Source: Rhodothermales bacterium (GTDB lineage: Bacteria > Bacteroidota > Rhodothermia > Rhodothermales > UBA10348). Taken from it: 64,000 nucleotides of DNA. Of this stretch, positions 48,740-56,786 are shown piece after piece. Both the position numbers and the translations under genes were made by a program. Location of the stretch: assembly GCA_017643395.1 (NCBI GenBank), contig JAEPNP010000004.1, forward strand, positions 1 through 64,000, read 5' to 3'. Numbering within the stretch: position 1 is the stretch's first letter; every line of letters begins with the position of its first letter. Under the pieces are notes generated by a model. The model was not told the origin of the DNA and did not search any database. It saw nothing but the letters and a program-made list of their open reading frames with translations.

Positions 48740-50242
48740 ATGGCCGAAGAACTACGAGAATACTGCGGCGTCTTCGGCGTCTTCAACGCACGAAACGCGT
48801 CCCAGCTGACCTATCTGGGGCTGCACGCGCTGCAACATCGAGGCCAGGAGAGTGCCGGCATCGTCACTGCCACCTATGATGAGGCCCGCGGGAGACGCGT
48901 GATGCCCATGGTCAAGGGGCCCGGGCTGGTTCTGGATGTGTTCAAGGACTCCAGCGTGTTCGATACAAAGCTGCTGGGCACGGCGGCCGTTGGACACAAC
49001 CGCTACTCCACCGCAGGGTCCGCGGACAACGCCGCGAACATCCAGCCTTTCGTGGTGCATTATCGCGGCGGTAACGTGGCCATTGCCCACAACGGAAACC
49101 TGTCCAACGCCCGGGAGCTGCGGGACTCCTTCTCGCAGCGCGGTACGATCTTCCAGACCACCAGCGACACCGAGCTGATTCTGCACCTGATTGCCCAGAG
49201 CCCGCGGCGCAAGCAGGTTGATCGCATCATCGATGCCCTGGGACAGGTGGAGGGTGCGTTCTCGCTGGTATTGCTGACGGACGAGCAACTGATCGCCGTA
49301 CGCGATCCCAATGGATTTCGGCCTCTGGCGCTTGGCCGGAAGTCAACCGGCGGGCCGGACGGAAAGACGGCATGGTGCGTGGCGTCGGAGACCTGCGCGT
49401 TCGACCTCATTGGAGCCGAGTACGTCCGGGACATCCAGCCAGGCGAGGTGCTGGTCATCGACCAGGACGGCATCGACCGGGGCACGTTCAGCCATTATCA
49501 GCTCGCCCAGAATCACGGGGTCAGCCAGTGCGTGTTTGAGTATGTCTACTTCTCGCGTCCGGACTCCCGGATTTTCGGCGAGAACGTGGACAAGGTGCGA
49601 CGCAAGCTCGGCAAACAGTTGGCGCACGATGCGCCGGTGCCGGAGGATCACACCGGCGGCAGGCCCATCGTGATCAGTGTGCCGGACTCTTCCAACACGG
49701 CCACCCTCGGATATGTGACCGAGTGCCGCAAACTCGGGAGAAAGGCCCGGTACGAAATCGGACTCATCCGCAATCACTACGTTGGGCGCACCTTCATTGC
49801 GCCGGGCCAGAGCCGCCGGGAAACGCGGGTGCGGAGCAAGTTCAACACCGTGCAGGGCGTGCTCCAGGACCGTGTCGTGGTCATGGTGGACGATTCGATC
49901 GTTCGCGGCACCACGGCGCGCCAGCTGGTTCGCATGGTCCGGGATGCGGGAGCACGCGAGGTACACTTCCGGGTGGCTTCCCCGCCCGTGATCAGCCCGT
50001 GTTTCTACGGGATGGACTTCCCTTCCCATGATGAGCTGCTGGCCAACAAGTTCAGGGGCGACATCGGCGCGATGGCGGAGTGGCTGGAAGTTGACAGCCT
50101 CGCGTATCTGACGCCGGAAGGCCTGATGAAGGCGGTACGCGAAGCCAACGAGTCCAAGGCGGGCTATTGCAACGCCTGTTTCACCTCGAACTACCCGGTA
50201 CCCGTCGAAATGGGGGTGACCAAGGAGGAGAACGAGTGGTAG
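48740..50242 (+). CDS. purF: Amidophosphoribosyltransferase
   Basis: First committed enzyme of purine synthesis, 500 residues. The N-terminal nucleophile follows an eight-residue propeptide (MAEELREY, then CGVFGVFNA). The glutaminase domain has LQHRGQESAGI, and the PRT domain has the PRPP loop VVMVDDSIVRGTTARQLVRM. Cys residues in VSQCVFEY, ISPCFYG and GYCNACF match the iron-sulfur ligands of the Bacillus-type enzyme, so an Fe-S form is likely. Confidence 0.97.
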   Translation: MAEELREYCGVFGVFNARNASQLTYLGLHALQHRGQESAGIVTATYDEARGRRVMPMVKGPGLVLDVFKDSSVFDTKLLGTAAVGHNRYSTAGSADNAANIQPFVVHYRGGNVAIAHNGNLSNARELRDSFSQRGTIFQTTSDTELILHLIAQSPRRKQVDRIIDALGQVEGAFSLVLLTDEQLIAVRDPNGFRPLALGRKSTGGPDGKTAWCVASETCAFDLIGAEYVRDIQPGEVLVIDQDGIDRGTFSHYQLAQNHGVSQCVFEYVYFSRPDSRIFGENVDKVRRKLGKQLAHDAPVPEDHTGGRPIVISVPDSSNTATLGYVTECRKLGRKARYEIGLIRNHYVGRTFIAPGQSRRETRVRSKFNTVQGVLQDRVVVMVDDSIVRGTTARQLVRMVRDAGAREVHFRVASPPVISPCFYGMDFPSHDELLANKFRGDIGAMAEWLEVDSLAYLTPEGLMKAVREANESKAGYCNACFTSNYPVPVEMGVTKEENEW

Positions 50243-50409
50243 CCCGGTCGGTGAGTCGATCCGGGTCGTACCTAACGCCAGTTTGTGAAGAGACGATGAA
50301 TTGCCCATAAACGGGCTTTTCGGGCGCACGAAGTGATTGTGAAGCCGCCCCGGCTGCGTTTCCTTCCGACAAACCCCCTCCCCCTAACCGACCCCCTTAC
50401 AGCCAACGG

Positions 50410-50502
50410 ATGCGCAATCCTGTAGACAGCGCGATCCGGGCGATGACGCTTGGGGCAGGCGTCGTCGGTCTGATCGTATTGACTGTCTTCCAACTGCTCT
50501 AG
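50410..50502 (+). CDS. Possible 30-residue single-pass membrane microprotein
   Basis: An open frame from the ATG at 50410 encodes MRNPVDSAIR, then MTLGAGVVGLIVLTVFQLL after one Ala, ending at a TAG. The second half is a clean hydrophobic helix of about 18 residues behind a polar N terminus. It lies 61 bases before a strong terminator. No good ribosome-binding site is seen, so translation is uncertain. Confidence 0.3.
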   Translation: MRNPVDSAIRAMTLGAGVVGLIVLTVFQLL

Positions 50503-50562
50503 CCCCTGCGGTTTTTCCGGGTAAGAAAGGCTCACTCTTTCCCCGGATCGACAGCTCTTCAG

Positions 50563-50595
50563 AACACGGCCACTTCCGGGTGGCCGTGTTTTTTT
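50563..50595 (+). terminator. Strong intrinsic terminator
   Basis: The perfect 11-base stem AACACGGCCAC (50563-50573) pairs with GTGGCCGTGTT (50580-50590) around the loop TTCCGG. It runs into a seven-T tract. It precedes the glycosyltransferase start by 50 bases. Confidence 0.92.
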
Positions 50596-50644
50596 GTGGG
50601 TTCTCTGCACGTGCGCTGGCGGTAGCGCGTATTGTTGGCGCGCC

Positions 50645-51862
50645 ATGCGGTTGCTTGTCGTCGTCAATGTGTTTGACCCGGACCTGGGAGGAGGCGTGCT
50701 GTTTGCCGACTTCTGCCGTGGCCTGAGCACGCGGGGGTTCGAGGTGGAAGTCATGTGCGCCGTGCCGTACTACCCGGAATGGACGGACAAGCGGGGCCAG
50801 AACGGACTTGCGATACACCGGGAGCATGGACATCGGTCCGTACGCGTGCTCCGACATGGGCTATTCATTCCCCGGGATCCCGGATCAATGGTCCAGCGGC
50901 TGATCTACGAGGGATCGTTCTTCGCATCGCTGGTGCGCACGTTGCCGGCGCCGGGGTCGTACGACCTTGTGATGGCCTATTGCCCACTTGTAGGAGGTGT
51001 TGGTTATGGTGCGCTGGCGGCACGCCTGGCAGGGTGCCCCCTCTGGCTGAACGTGCAGGATCTGAGTGCCGAGGCGGCCGCGGCGGCTGGCATTGTTCGC
51101 AGCTCTCGAGCCGCCGAATGGTTTCGAGGGATACAGCGGTTCCTGTTCAATCGTGCGGACGTCTGGAGCACGATTTCTCCTGTGATGCAGACCACACTGG
51201 CTCCCCTGGCTCGGCGCGGGCAGACCGTACACATGCTGCCCAACTGGTTGCACGGTTCGCTGGCGGAGACGTTGGCGCACGCGCCGTCTCAGGCCCACCT
51301 CAACGGCGGCCCGGTGCGCCTGCTCTATTCCGGCAACATTGGTGGAAAGCAGGATCTGATTCGTTTCTGCAAAGCCCTGGCGCGGACTTCTGCGCGCTTC
51401 GAGTTCGATATCCGAGGCGGTGGCGCGGACGCGGAGGTGGTGGAACGTTGGGTCCAGGATACCGGCGATGCGCGATTTCGCTTCGGACCGCTTACGGATG
51501 AGGCGGAGCTCGCGGCCGGGTTGGCCGGGACGCACCTGTTCGTGGTCACCGAGAAAGAGGGCGCCGGGGGCTCGTTCATTCCGAGCAAGCTGCTGCCAGC
51601 CTACGGATCGGGCACCGCCATCCTGTCGGTGTCTGATGCCGGGTCGCCACTCGGCCGCGAGATGGCACAGTCGGGAGCCGGGCCCCGCCTGGGGTGGTCT
51701 GAAGTTTCCACACTGGGCAGCCTGATCTCCGGCCTTGAACCGGGTGTGCTGAACGGCTGGCGTCAGGCTTCGCGAGCGCGCTCCAGGGCTTTTGACCGGG
51801 AAGAGATCATCGACCGTTACGCCGCGTTGATGCGCGAAGCTGTAGACAGACACAGGGTATGA
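50645..51862 (+). CDS. Glycosyltransferase, family 4-like
   Basis: 405 residues from the ATG at 50645. The N-terminal Rossmann half starts MRLLVVVNVFDPDLGGGVLF, typical of WcaI-like GT-B enzymes. The C-terminal half has VRLLYSGNIGGKQDLIRFCK and a donor-site region FVVTEKEGAGGSFIPSKLLP resembling the GT4 E-x7-E motif. It probably builds a surface polysaccharide. Donor and acceptor are unknown. Its stop overlaps the following gene by 4 bases. Confidence 0.85.
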   Translation: MRLLVVVNVFDPDLGGGVLFADFCRGLSTRGFEVEVMCAVPYYPEWTDKRGQNGLAIHREHGHRSVRVLRHGLFIPRDPGSMVQRLIYEGSFFASLVRTLPAPGSYDLVMAYCPLVGGVGYGALAARLAGCPLWLNVQDLSAEAAAAAGIVRSSRAAEWFRGIQRFLFNRADVWSTISPVMQTTLAPLARRGQTVHMLPNWLHGSLAETLAHAPSQAHLNGGPVRLLYSGNIGGKQDLIRFCKALARTSARFEFDIRGGGADAEVVERWVQDTGDARFRFGPLTDEAELAAGLAGTHLFVVTEKEGAGGSFIPSKLLPAYGSGTAILSVSDAGSPLGREMAQSGAGPRLGWSEVSTLGSLISGLEPGVLNGWRQASRARSRAFDREEIIDRYAALMREAVDRHRV

Positions 51863-52245
51863 GCGAAATCATTCTTGTTGGCGACCGCATCCTGGTCGAT
51901 CCGGACTCGGGAGAGCGGCAGACCGAATCCGGACTGGTGTTGCCGGCAAGCGTCGCTGAGCGGGACAAGGTGCGCGGCGGCCGCGTAGTCCGCGTAGGTC
52001 CCGGCTACATCATCCCGAATCCTGAGTTTTCCGAGGCGGAAATGTGGGCTCAGAAGCAGGCCGTGCGGTATCTGCCCCTGCAGGCCAAGCCAGGCGACTA
52101 TGCCTTTTTCCTGCGCAAGGAGGCCATCGAACTCACCTTCCAGGATCACAACTACGTGATTGTGTCGCACGGCGCCATCCTGGCGTTGATACGAGAGGAG
52201 CCCGATGACCTGCTTAGCGGCATCAAGCCGGACGCGGAGGCCTGA
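51859..52245 (+). CDS. GroES-like (Cpn10) protein
   Basis: 128 residues; true GroES proteins are about 95. The Cpn10 barrel is recognisable: MSEIILVGDRILVDPDSGER, SGLVLPASVAERDKVRGGRV, VRVGPGYIIPN, KPGDYAFFLRKEAIELTFQD, YVIVSHGAILALI. An extra segment (PEFSEAEMWAQKQAVRYLPL) interrupts the middle. No groEL is adjacent. The start overlaps the glycosyltransferase stop (ATGA). It may be a specialised rather than a general co-chaperonin. Confidence 0.82.
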   Translation: MSEIILVGDRILVDPDSGERQTESGLVLPASVAERDKVRGGRVVRVGPGYIIPNPEFSEAEMWAQKQAVRYLPLQAKPGDYAFFLRKEAIELTFQDHNYVIVSHGAILALIREEPDDLLSGIKPDAEA

Positions 52246-52250
52246 GGGCG

Positions 52251-52335
52251 GGCGCGGGCTGAGGTCGGACGAGAGGTCGCGTCCTGAGGTCGGACGCTGA
52301 GGGCGCGGGCTGAGGTCGGACGGGAGGTCGCGTCC
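52251..52335. repeat. Two-copy 34-base repeat directly behind a stop codon
   Basis: The unit GGCGCGGGCTGAGGTCGGAC followed by GAGAGGTCGCGTCC lies at 52251-52284 and recurs at 52302-52335 with one substitution. A partial third copy of the TGAGGTCGGAC phrase sits between them. It begins 6 bases after the GroES-like gene stop, between it and the convergent ricT. Confidence 0.85.
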
Positions 52336-52366
52336 CGGCTCGCGGGCGCGGAGGCTGCTCTTTTGA

Positions 52367-53329
52367 TCAGTTCGAGCGCCCTTTGCCCATCGAGGACCGC
52401 ACCGATTCCAGATCTCGCTCGATCCACCCTCCGCGGTCCAGCTGCATCCACACCAGGTCGCGGAAAATGTCCACCTTGCGCACAATGGCAGAGCCCTCGG
52501 GCAAGGACACTCTGGAATCGATGCGGGGAAAGCGCCGCAGCGCCGTCATGTACTGCTCCAATTCGTAGTTGAGGCAGCATTTCAATCGCCCGCACTGTCC
52601 CGACAGCCGCACCGGGTTCAGCGGCAGGTTCTGGGTCTTGGCAGCCTGAGTCGAAACCGGCTTGAACTCCTGCAGCCAGGTCGAGCAGCAGAGTTCGCGC
52701 CCGCATGACCCGATGCCCCCGATGCGTGCAGCTTCATCCCTGGCTCCGATCTGGCGCAACTCGACCCGGGTCCGAAAGCGCCTCGCCAACCTGCGCACGA
52801 GCTCCCGAAAGTCGACGCGATGGTCTGCGGTGAAGTAAAACGTGACCTTCTTCCCATCGAACTGCCACTCCACATCCACCAGTTTCATGGGCAGGCCCAT
52901 GCGGTCGATGGTGCGTCTGCCGATGAGAAACGTTTCGGTTTCCTTCTCCTTGTTCTCCTCCCAGCGCTGCAGGTCGTCCCCGGTGGCTCGGCGGACGACC
53001 TCAGGAAACTCGCCATCGGCATCCAACGACTTGGATCGTAGCCGAATGCGCACCATTTCTCCGGACAGGTGAATGGTGCCCAGATCAACCCCTCGGTCTG
53101 CCTCTACGATAATCTGTTCGCCGGTCTGAACGTCGAGCTCGGGGCTCTTGCGATAGAAGCCCTTGCGCCCGCCCTTGAACTGGACCTCCAGAATCGGGAA
53201 GTCGACCGTCGCCACAGGGGCGCCCATGTCGGTCAACCAGTCAGCCGGCTGATTGGACGGGCACGCGTCGGTGCCGCAGTCACCTCCACATCCCCCGGCG
53301 CCTCCGTTTCCACAGGACTCACACGCCAT
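52367..53329 (-). CDS. ricT: PSP1-domain protein RicT
   Basis: 320 residues of the PSP1/YaaT family. In Bacillus it joins RicA and RicF in an Fe-S complex that affects RNA processing; in Bacteroidota the role is less clear. The core is VEWQFDGKKVTFYFTADHRV, then DFRELVRRLARRFRTRVELR and QIGARDEAARIGGIGSCGRE. Cys clusters are CGRELCCSTW and SGQCGRLKCCLNYE. A further Cys-rich N terminus (ACESCGNGGAGGCGGDCGTD) is unusual. It overlaps the end of holB by 11 bases. Confidence 0.92.
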   Translation of the reverse strand: MACESCGNGGAGGCGGDCGTDACPSNQPADWLTDMGAPVATVDFPILEVQFKGGRKGFYRKSPELDVQTGEQIIVEADRGVDLGTIHLSGEMVRIRLRSKSLDADGEFPEVVRRATGDDLQRWEENKEKETETFLIGRRTIDRMGLPMKLVDVEWQFDGKKVTFYFTADHRVDFRELVRRLARRFRTRVELRQIGARDEAARIGGIGSCGRELCCSTWLQEFKPVSTQAAKTQNLPLNPVRLSGQCGRLKCCLNYELEQYMTALRRFPRIDSRVSLPEGSAIVRKVDIFRDLVWMQLDRGGWIERDLESVRSSMGKGRSN

Positions 53330-54485
53330 CGGTCAGAGGCTCGGTCAGGTGTCCGCGGTGCCGGCCGCGCATGGCGTCGCCCAGCGATTGCGCCAGCACG
53401 GTAAGCAGGAGCCGGGGGTTGGCATTTCGATCGATGCGCGACACCGCCTCTTCGACCAGGTCAGCCATGTGCTCCGGATCAGCGTGCTCGAGCCTCGCCG
53501 AGAACTTGCTGATTTCCGTCTGCTGATCCACGTTCACAATAGGGGCATGAGGGCCAAGGACACGAATGAGGGCAAGATCACGAATCCAGCCGAGCATCAG
53601 TTCCAGCGTGAACTTGATCTGCTCCCGGCCCTGGCGCGCCAGGCGCTCCACCTGATCGGCCATCTTGTCTGAGGCAGACCAGGCCTGGTACGCGTTGCGC
53701 AGGAAGGACAGCACCTCGCTCCGGGAAGCCATGAGTTCCTCGGACGCCGACAGATCCAGGGCACGCGCAAAGGATCCGTCTGCCATGCGGGCGATGGCCC
53801 CTGCGGCTGCCTGATCGATGCTCAAGCGGGCCAGCAGCCCCCGCTCGATCGTGTCGGTCGGCAGGCGATCGAACCGAACATGCTGACACCGAGACAGAAT
53901 TGTCGGGAGCATGCGGTCGGCCCGCGCCGAGAGCAGCACGAAGACCGTCTGGGGCGACGGCTCCTCAAGCAGCTTCAGGAACGCATTCGCCGCCTCCTTA
54001 CGAAGCAGATCCGCATCGGAGAGGACGGCGATTTTATAGCGTCCCTCGACCGGGCGAAAGCTCATGACCCGGCGCAACTCCTCGTTGATTCGGGCGACGC
54101 TGTACTGGACCTGCTTGTTGGAGGACGATCCGGGGTCGCTGAGCTTGGCCCGCCGGGTGTAGTCGATGGTCGCGTAGGGCTCTTCAACCAGGCGGTGAAC
54201 GCGTTCCTGCACTTCGGCCGGCTTCGCGTCATTGGTCTGGGCGATGAGCACGTGCAAATCCGGGTGGATCAGCTTCGACGTCTTGTTGCAGGCCCCGCAA
54301 CTACCACAGGGTGCGGCTCCGCCCGCCTCGCAGAGGAGCGCTTGTGCAAAAGCCAGCGCGGTGGCCCGCTTTCCCACGCCTTCCGGGCCATGGAACAGAT
54401 AGGCATGCGCCACCCTGCCCCGCTCGATGGCCGACTGCAGGGTCTCGACGGCCCGTTGTTGTCCGAGAAGTTCGTCCCAGTGCAT
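53319..54485 (-). CDS. holB: DNA polymerase III delta-prime subunit
   Basis: Clamp-loader subunit of 388 residues. The N terminus MHWDELLGQQRAVETLQSAI is typical. A Walker-A-like GPEGVGKRATA, the zinc module PCGSCGACNKTSKLIHPDLH, and KEAANAFLKLLEEP with ILSRCQHVRF (SRC motif) are present. An insertion near residue 110-135 (KLSDPGSSSNKQVQYSVARI) is longer than usual. It is cotranscribed with ricT, and the linkage of holB and a PSP1 gene is common. Confidence 0.94.
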   Translation of the reverse strand: MHWDELLGQQRAVETLQSAIERGRVAHAYLFHGPEGVGKRATALAFAQALLCEAGGAAPCGSCGACNKTSKLIHPDLHVLIAQTNDAKPAEVQERVHRLVEEPYATIDYTRRAKLSDPGSSSNKQVQYSVARINEELRRVMSFRPVEGRYKIAVLSDADLLRKEAANAFLKLLEEPSPQTVFVLLSARADRMLPTILSRCQHVRFDRLPTDTIERGLLARLSIDQAAAGAIARMADGSFARALDLSASEELMASRSEVLSFLRNAYQAWSASDKMADQVERLARQGREQIKFTLELMLGWIRDLALIRVLGPHAPIVNVDQQTEISKFSARLEHADPEHMADLVEEAVSRIDRNANPRLLLTVLAQSLGDAMRGRHRGHLTEPLTDGV

Positions 54486-54558
54486 GTCCGTGAAGATACG
54501 GAAGGGTTAGCTGGGTACGTTGACGAAGGTTGGCGGGCGGGGTAGTTTTGCCGGTCTT

Positions 54559-54632
54559 GGCGCGGTAGCTCAGTTGGTTAGAGCGACGGACTCATAACCC
54601 GTAGGTCGGCGGTTCAAATCCGCCCCGCGCCA
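54559..54632 (+). tRNA. tRNA with anticodon CAT (elongator Met, or Ile2)
   Basis: The acceptor stem GGCGCGG pairs with CCGCGCC (54625-54631), and A follows as discriminator. The D arm is GCTC/GAGC, the anticodon loop CTCATAA gives CAT, and the T loop is TTCAAAT. A G1-C72 pair argues against initiator tRNA. CAT may also be tRNA-Ile2 with lysidine, which sequence alone cannot settle. CCA is not encoded, unlike the tRNA-Arg at 28925. Confidence 0.93.
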
Positions 54633-54937
54633 CTGGGACGACGATAGCCGGCGCATTGCGGCGTTGGGCGTCGGACTCGGCTCCCTGCGGCGTACGGATG
54701 TACGCCTCAGTCGCCTCGCCTCGCCCGCCTTGCACTGCACCGACTCTCGTCGCCCCAGTGCCGGTGAGTGAGGCTTTTTTGTGTGGGGTCGACGGGGCCT
54801 TCGGCCCCTGGACCCGGGAGGCCGGGCGCCGCCTTCGGCGGCTGGGCCTCCCTCGGGCCAGGTTGGCGCAATTCTTTGGGCGCAGCGCCCTCCTCGTGGT
54901 GGGGGCATTGGGGCGTTCGCCCCTCGCCCCCCGGTGG
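54633..54937. repeat. Hairpin-rich intergenic region with a dispersed-repeat copy
   Basis: No gene. The first half (about 54646-54745) resembles, in inverted orientation, the repeat at 56590-56785: CCGGCGCATTGC, GCGGCGTAC, GTACGCCTC and CGCCTTGCA occur in the same order. The second half has perfect hairpins with tiny loops. They are GGGGCC/GGCCCC (54794-54808), a nested GGGAGGCC/GGCCTCCC around GCCGCC/GGCGGC (54816-54852), GGGCGC/GCGCCC (54878-54890) and GGGGCG/CGCCCC (54910-54923). Confidence 0.75.
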
Positions 54938-56266
54938 TTACTTCAGGAGGGTGAGGGTATTGGTGAGCGTTGTGCCATCGAATGTGAGGCGGACTAGGTA
55001 GGCGCCACTTGGTGCGTTGGGGGCGCTCCAGGTTGATTCGAACTGGCCGGCGGGGGTGTGGGCGTCTCGGAGGACGGCTATCTCTCGGCCGGTCACGTCG
55101 TGGATGGACAGGCGGAGGTGGCCGGGGCGGCTCAACTCGTAGGGTATGGTGGTCTGGGGATTGAAGGGGTTGGGGTAGGCGGCTCCCAGACGGAATGACT
55201 GGGGCACGTCGGCCTCGGCCTGGTTGGAGGTGTTGGTCGCGGCGAAACCGAATTCGGAGACGGGGCGGGCGTAGAGGCCGTAGCCGGTGTGGATGCCCTG
55301 ATTCCGGTCATTGCTGAGCAGGAGCAGGTAGGCGGTGTCCCCTGCGATTTCGAACCGGATTGCGGCGGATTCACCCGTGTCGTCAGGCACGATGCCGGCG
55401 CTGGCGTCTTCCCAGGTCACGCCATCATCCGTGCTGAGATAGAGCCGGTCATTTGCGCTGAAGAGCAGGTTCGGGCCGTTGACGTAGATGGCCGCCGCCA
55501 TCCTCAAGGGAGACTTGCGACCCTGGAAACCCTTGTTTGGAGCGGCAAAGAGCTGCTCAAAGGTGGCCCCGCCGTCCCGGCTCCGGAAGAGCCCGTTTGA
55601 AGGAGTTACGACGCCGATGTTCACGTCTTTCGTGTAGTACAGATCTCCGTTGGGTGCGACAAACCCACCGGTTGGCCGGCCCTGACCAAGATTGGCCCAG
55701 GTCTGCCCGCCGTCCGTTGACAGGTGCAGCGCACCCTGTGTGCCGTTGTATCCGGTCAGCACGATGTCGCCCTGGGCGTGCACAAAGGTCAACTCGCTGT
55801 CGGACGACGAGAGCGGCGCGTTCACCCAGGTCTGGCCGCGGTCGGAACTGATGAGCAACACATAGTTCTGCGTCGTGGCGAAGACACGATCCGCAATCGG
55901 ATCGTAGAACATCTGGGTGGTTTTGGCCACATCGTAGCCGCCCCAGTCGTTGGGGGTCCACGATTGCCCATCGGGCGTGCCGTCAAATTTGGTGTTCAGT
56001 TCCGCCAGGATGAACCCATCTGGCGTGGCCAAAACGTTTCGACCTTCAGCCGCAGACACCAGGGACCAACTCTGTCCGCCATCCGCGGACACGTGGACCT
56101 CGTGCGACGCCGCAGGAGAAATGGTCGACGCCCCCGACACCACGATCCGGCCGTCCAGGATGGCAAAATCGGTGGGCTCAAAGTCCTGCGACACGAAGGT
56201 CCACTGCGCGTGCGCCGAAAGAGCCAGAAAGCAGAAGGCAAAGAATACCGTAGCGAAACGATGCAT
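54938..56266 (-). CDS. Secreted BNR/Ycf48-type propeller with T9SS sorting domain
   Basis: 442 residues with a signal peptide (MHRFATVFFAFCFLALSAHA). Asp-box-like blades recur: EVHVSADGGQSWSLV, LLISSDRGQTWVNA, ALHLSTDGGQTWANL, LFRSRDGGATFEQL, LYLSTDDGVTWEDA. The C terminus FRLGAAYPNPFNPQTTIPYE, then PSGAYLVRL, is a T9SS sorting domain of the FlgD-like type. No hydrolase residues are identified. It is similar in plan to the protein at 20167. Confidence 0.85.
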   Translation of the reverse strand: MHRFATVFFAFCFLALSAHAQWTFVSQDFEPTDFAILDGRIVVSGASTISPAASHEVHVSADGGQSWSLVSAAEGRNVLATPDGFILAELNTKFDGTPDGQSWTPNDWGGYDVAKTTQMFYDPIADRVFATTQNYVLLISSDRGQTWVNAPLSSSDSELTFVHAQGDIVLTGYNGTQGALHLSTDGGQTWANLGQGRPTGGFVAPNGDLYYTKDVNIGVVTPSNGLFRSRDGGATFEQLFAAPNKGFQGRKSPLRMAAAIYVNGPNLLFSANDRLYLSTDDGVTWEDASAGIVPDDTGESAAIRFEIAGDTAYLLLLSNDRNQGIHTGYGLYARPVSEFGFAATNTSNQAEADVPQSFRLGAAYPNPFNPQTTIPYELSRPGHLRLSIHDVTGREIAVLRDAHTPAGQFESTWSAPNAPSGAYLVRLTFDGTTLTNTLTLLK

Positions 56267-56786
56267 GGCGATCTCGGGATGATTGGCAGTCTCATCCTAG
56301 AAATCCCCACGACCCGCGCATATACCCACCAGCGGGTATTCTCAGCCGTTGCTGCCGCTTTCTGCGGCCGGCCCGGGGCGTGTCGGCCGACAGGTTGCCC
56401 TCGAAGGTGGAATGCCGAGGCCCTATTCCACCTTGTGCCCACCCGGCAAGCGGAGGGACATGGGATACAGGCCCTCATTACACCTTAGCCTCCGTAATTC
56501 GGCGCTGTTAGTGTAATCCGGCGGTGCTTTTCCACCTTCAGGCTCTCGCGGGCACGAATCGGCGGCCCCGCAGCCGCCGCAGCGAGCCCGCAGTCGAAGG
56601 ACAACGCAGCAATGCGCCGGATATCCAACGCCGCCCACCTCCAACCCCGAAGGCGTTGGAGAGGTAGTACGATGCAAGGCGTCCGAGGCGGCCCGAGGGA
56701 GGCGTACCCAGGTACGCCGCACTGAGTGGACGTCCGAAGGACAACGCAGCAGCGTGCTGCCTATCCGACGCCGCAACGCTCCCACC
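56267..56786. repeat. Intergenic region with dispersed GC-rich repeat
   Basis: 520 bases without a supportable gene. Two related units of about 43 bases, both containing GAAGGACAACGCAGC and ending in GACGCCGC or AACGCCGC, start at 56593 and 56732. Between them lies a palindromic phrase GGCGTACCCAGGTACGCC. Further left are the inverted pairs GGTGGAAT/ATTCCACC (56417-56443) and ATTACAC/GTGTAAT (56478-56516). Short reading frames here are artefacts of the repeat. Confidence 0.7.

Larger units (their letters stand above)
50243..50644. other. Intergenic stretch between purF and the glycosyltransferase gene
   Basis: 402 bases without a conventional gene. It holds a C-rich segment at 50375-50395, one possible 30-residue membrane microprotein (50410-50502) and a strong terminator hairpin (50563-50595). 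The terminator is over 300 bases behind purF, so a separate short transcript is possible. Confidence 0.6.

Noticed and set aside
56478-56516. Integron attC-like site from the ATTACAC/GTGTAAT pair
   Set aside because: The core-site consensus GTTRRRY and the expected R/L box order do not fit.
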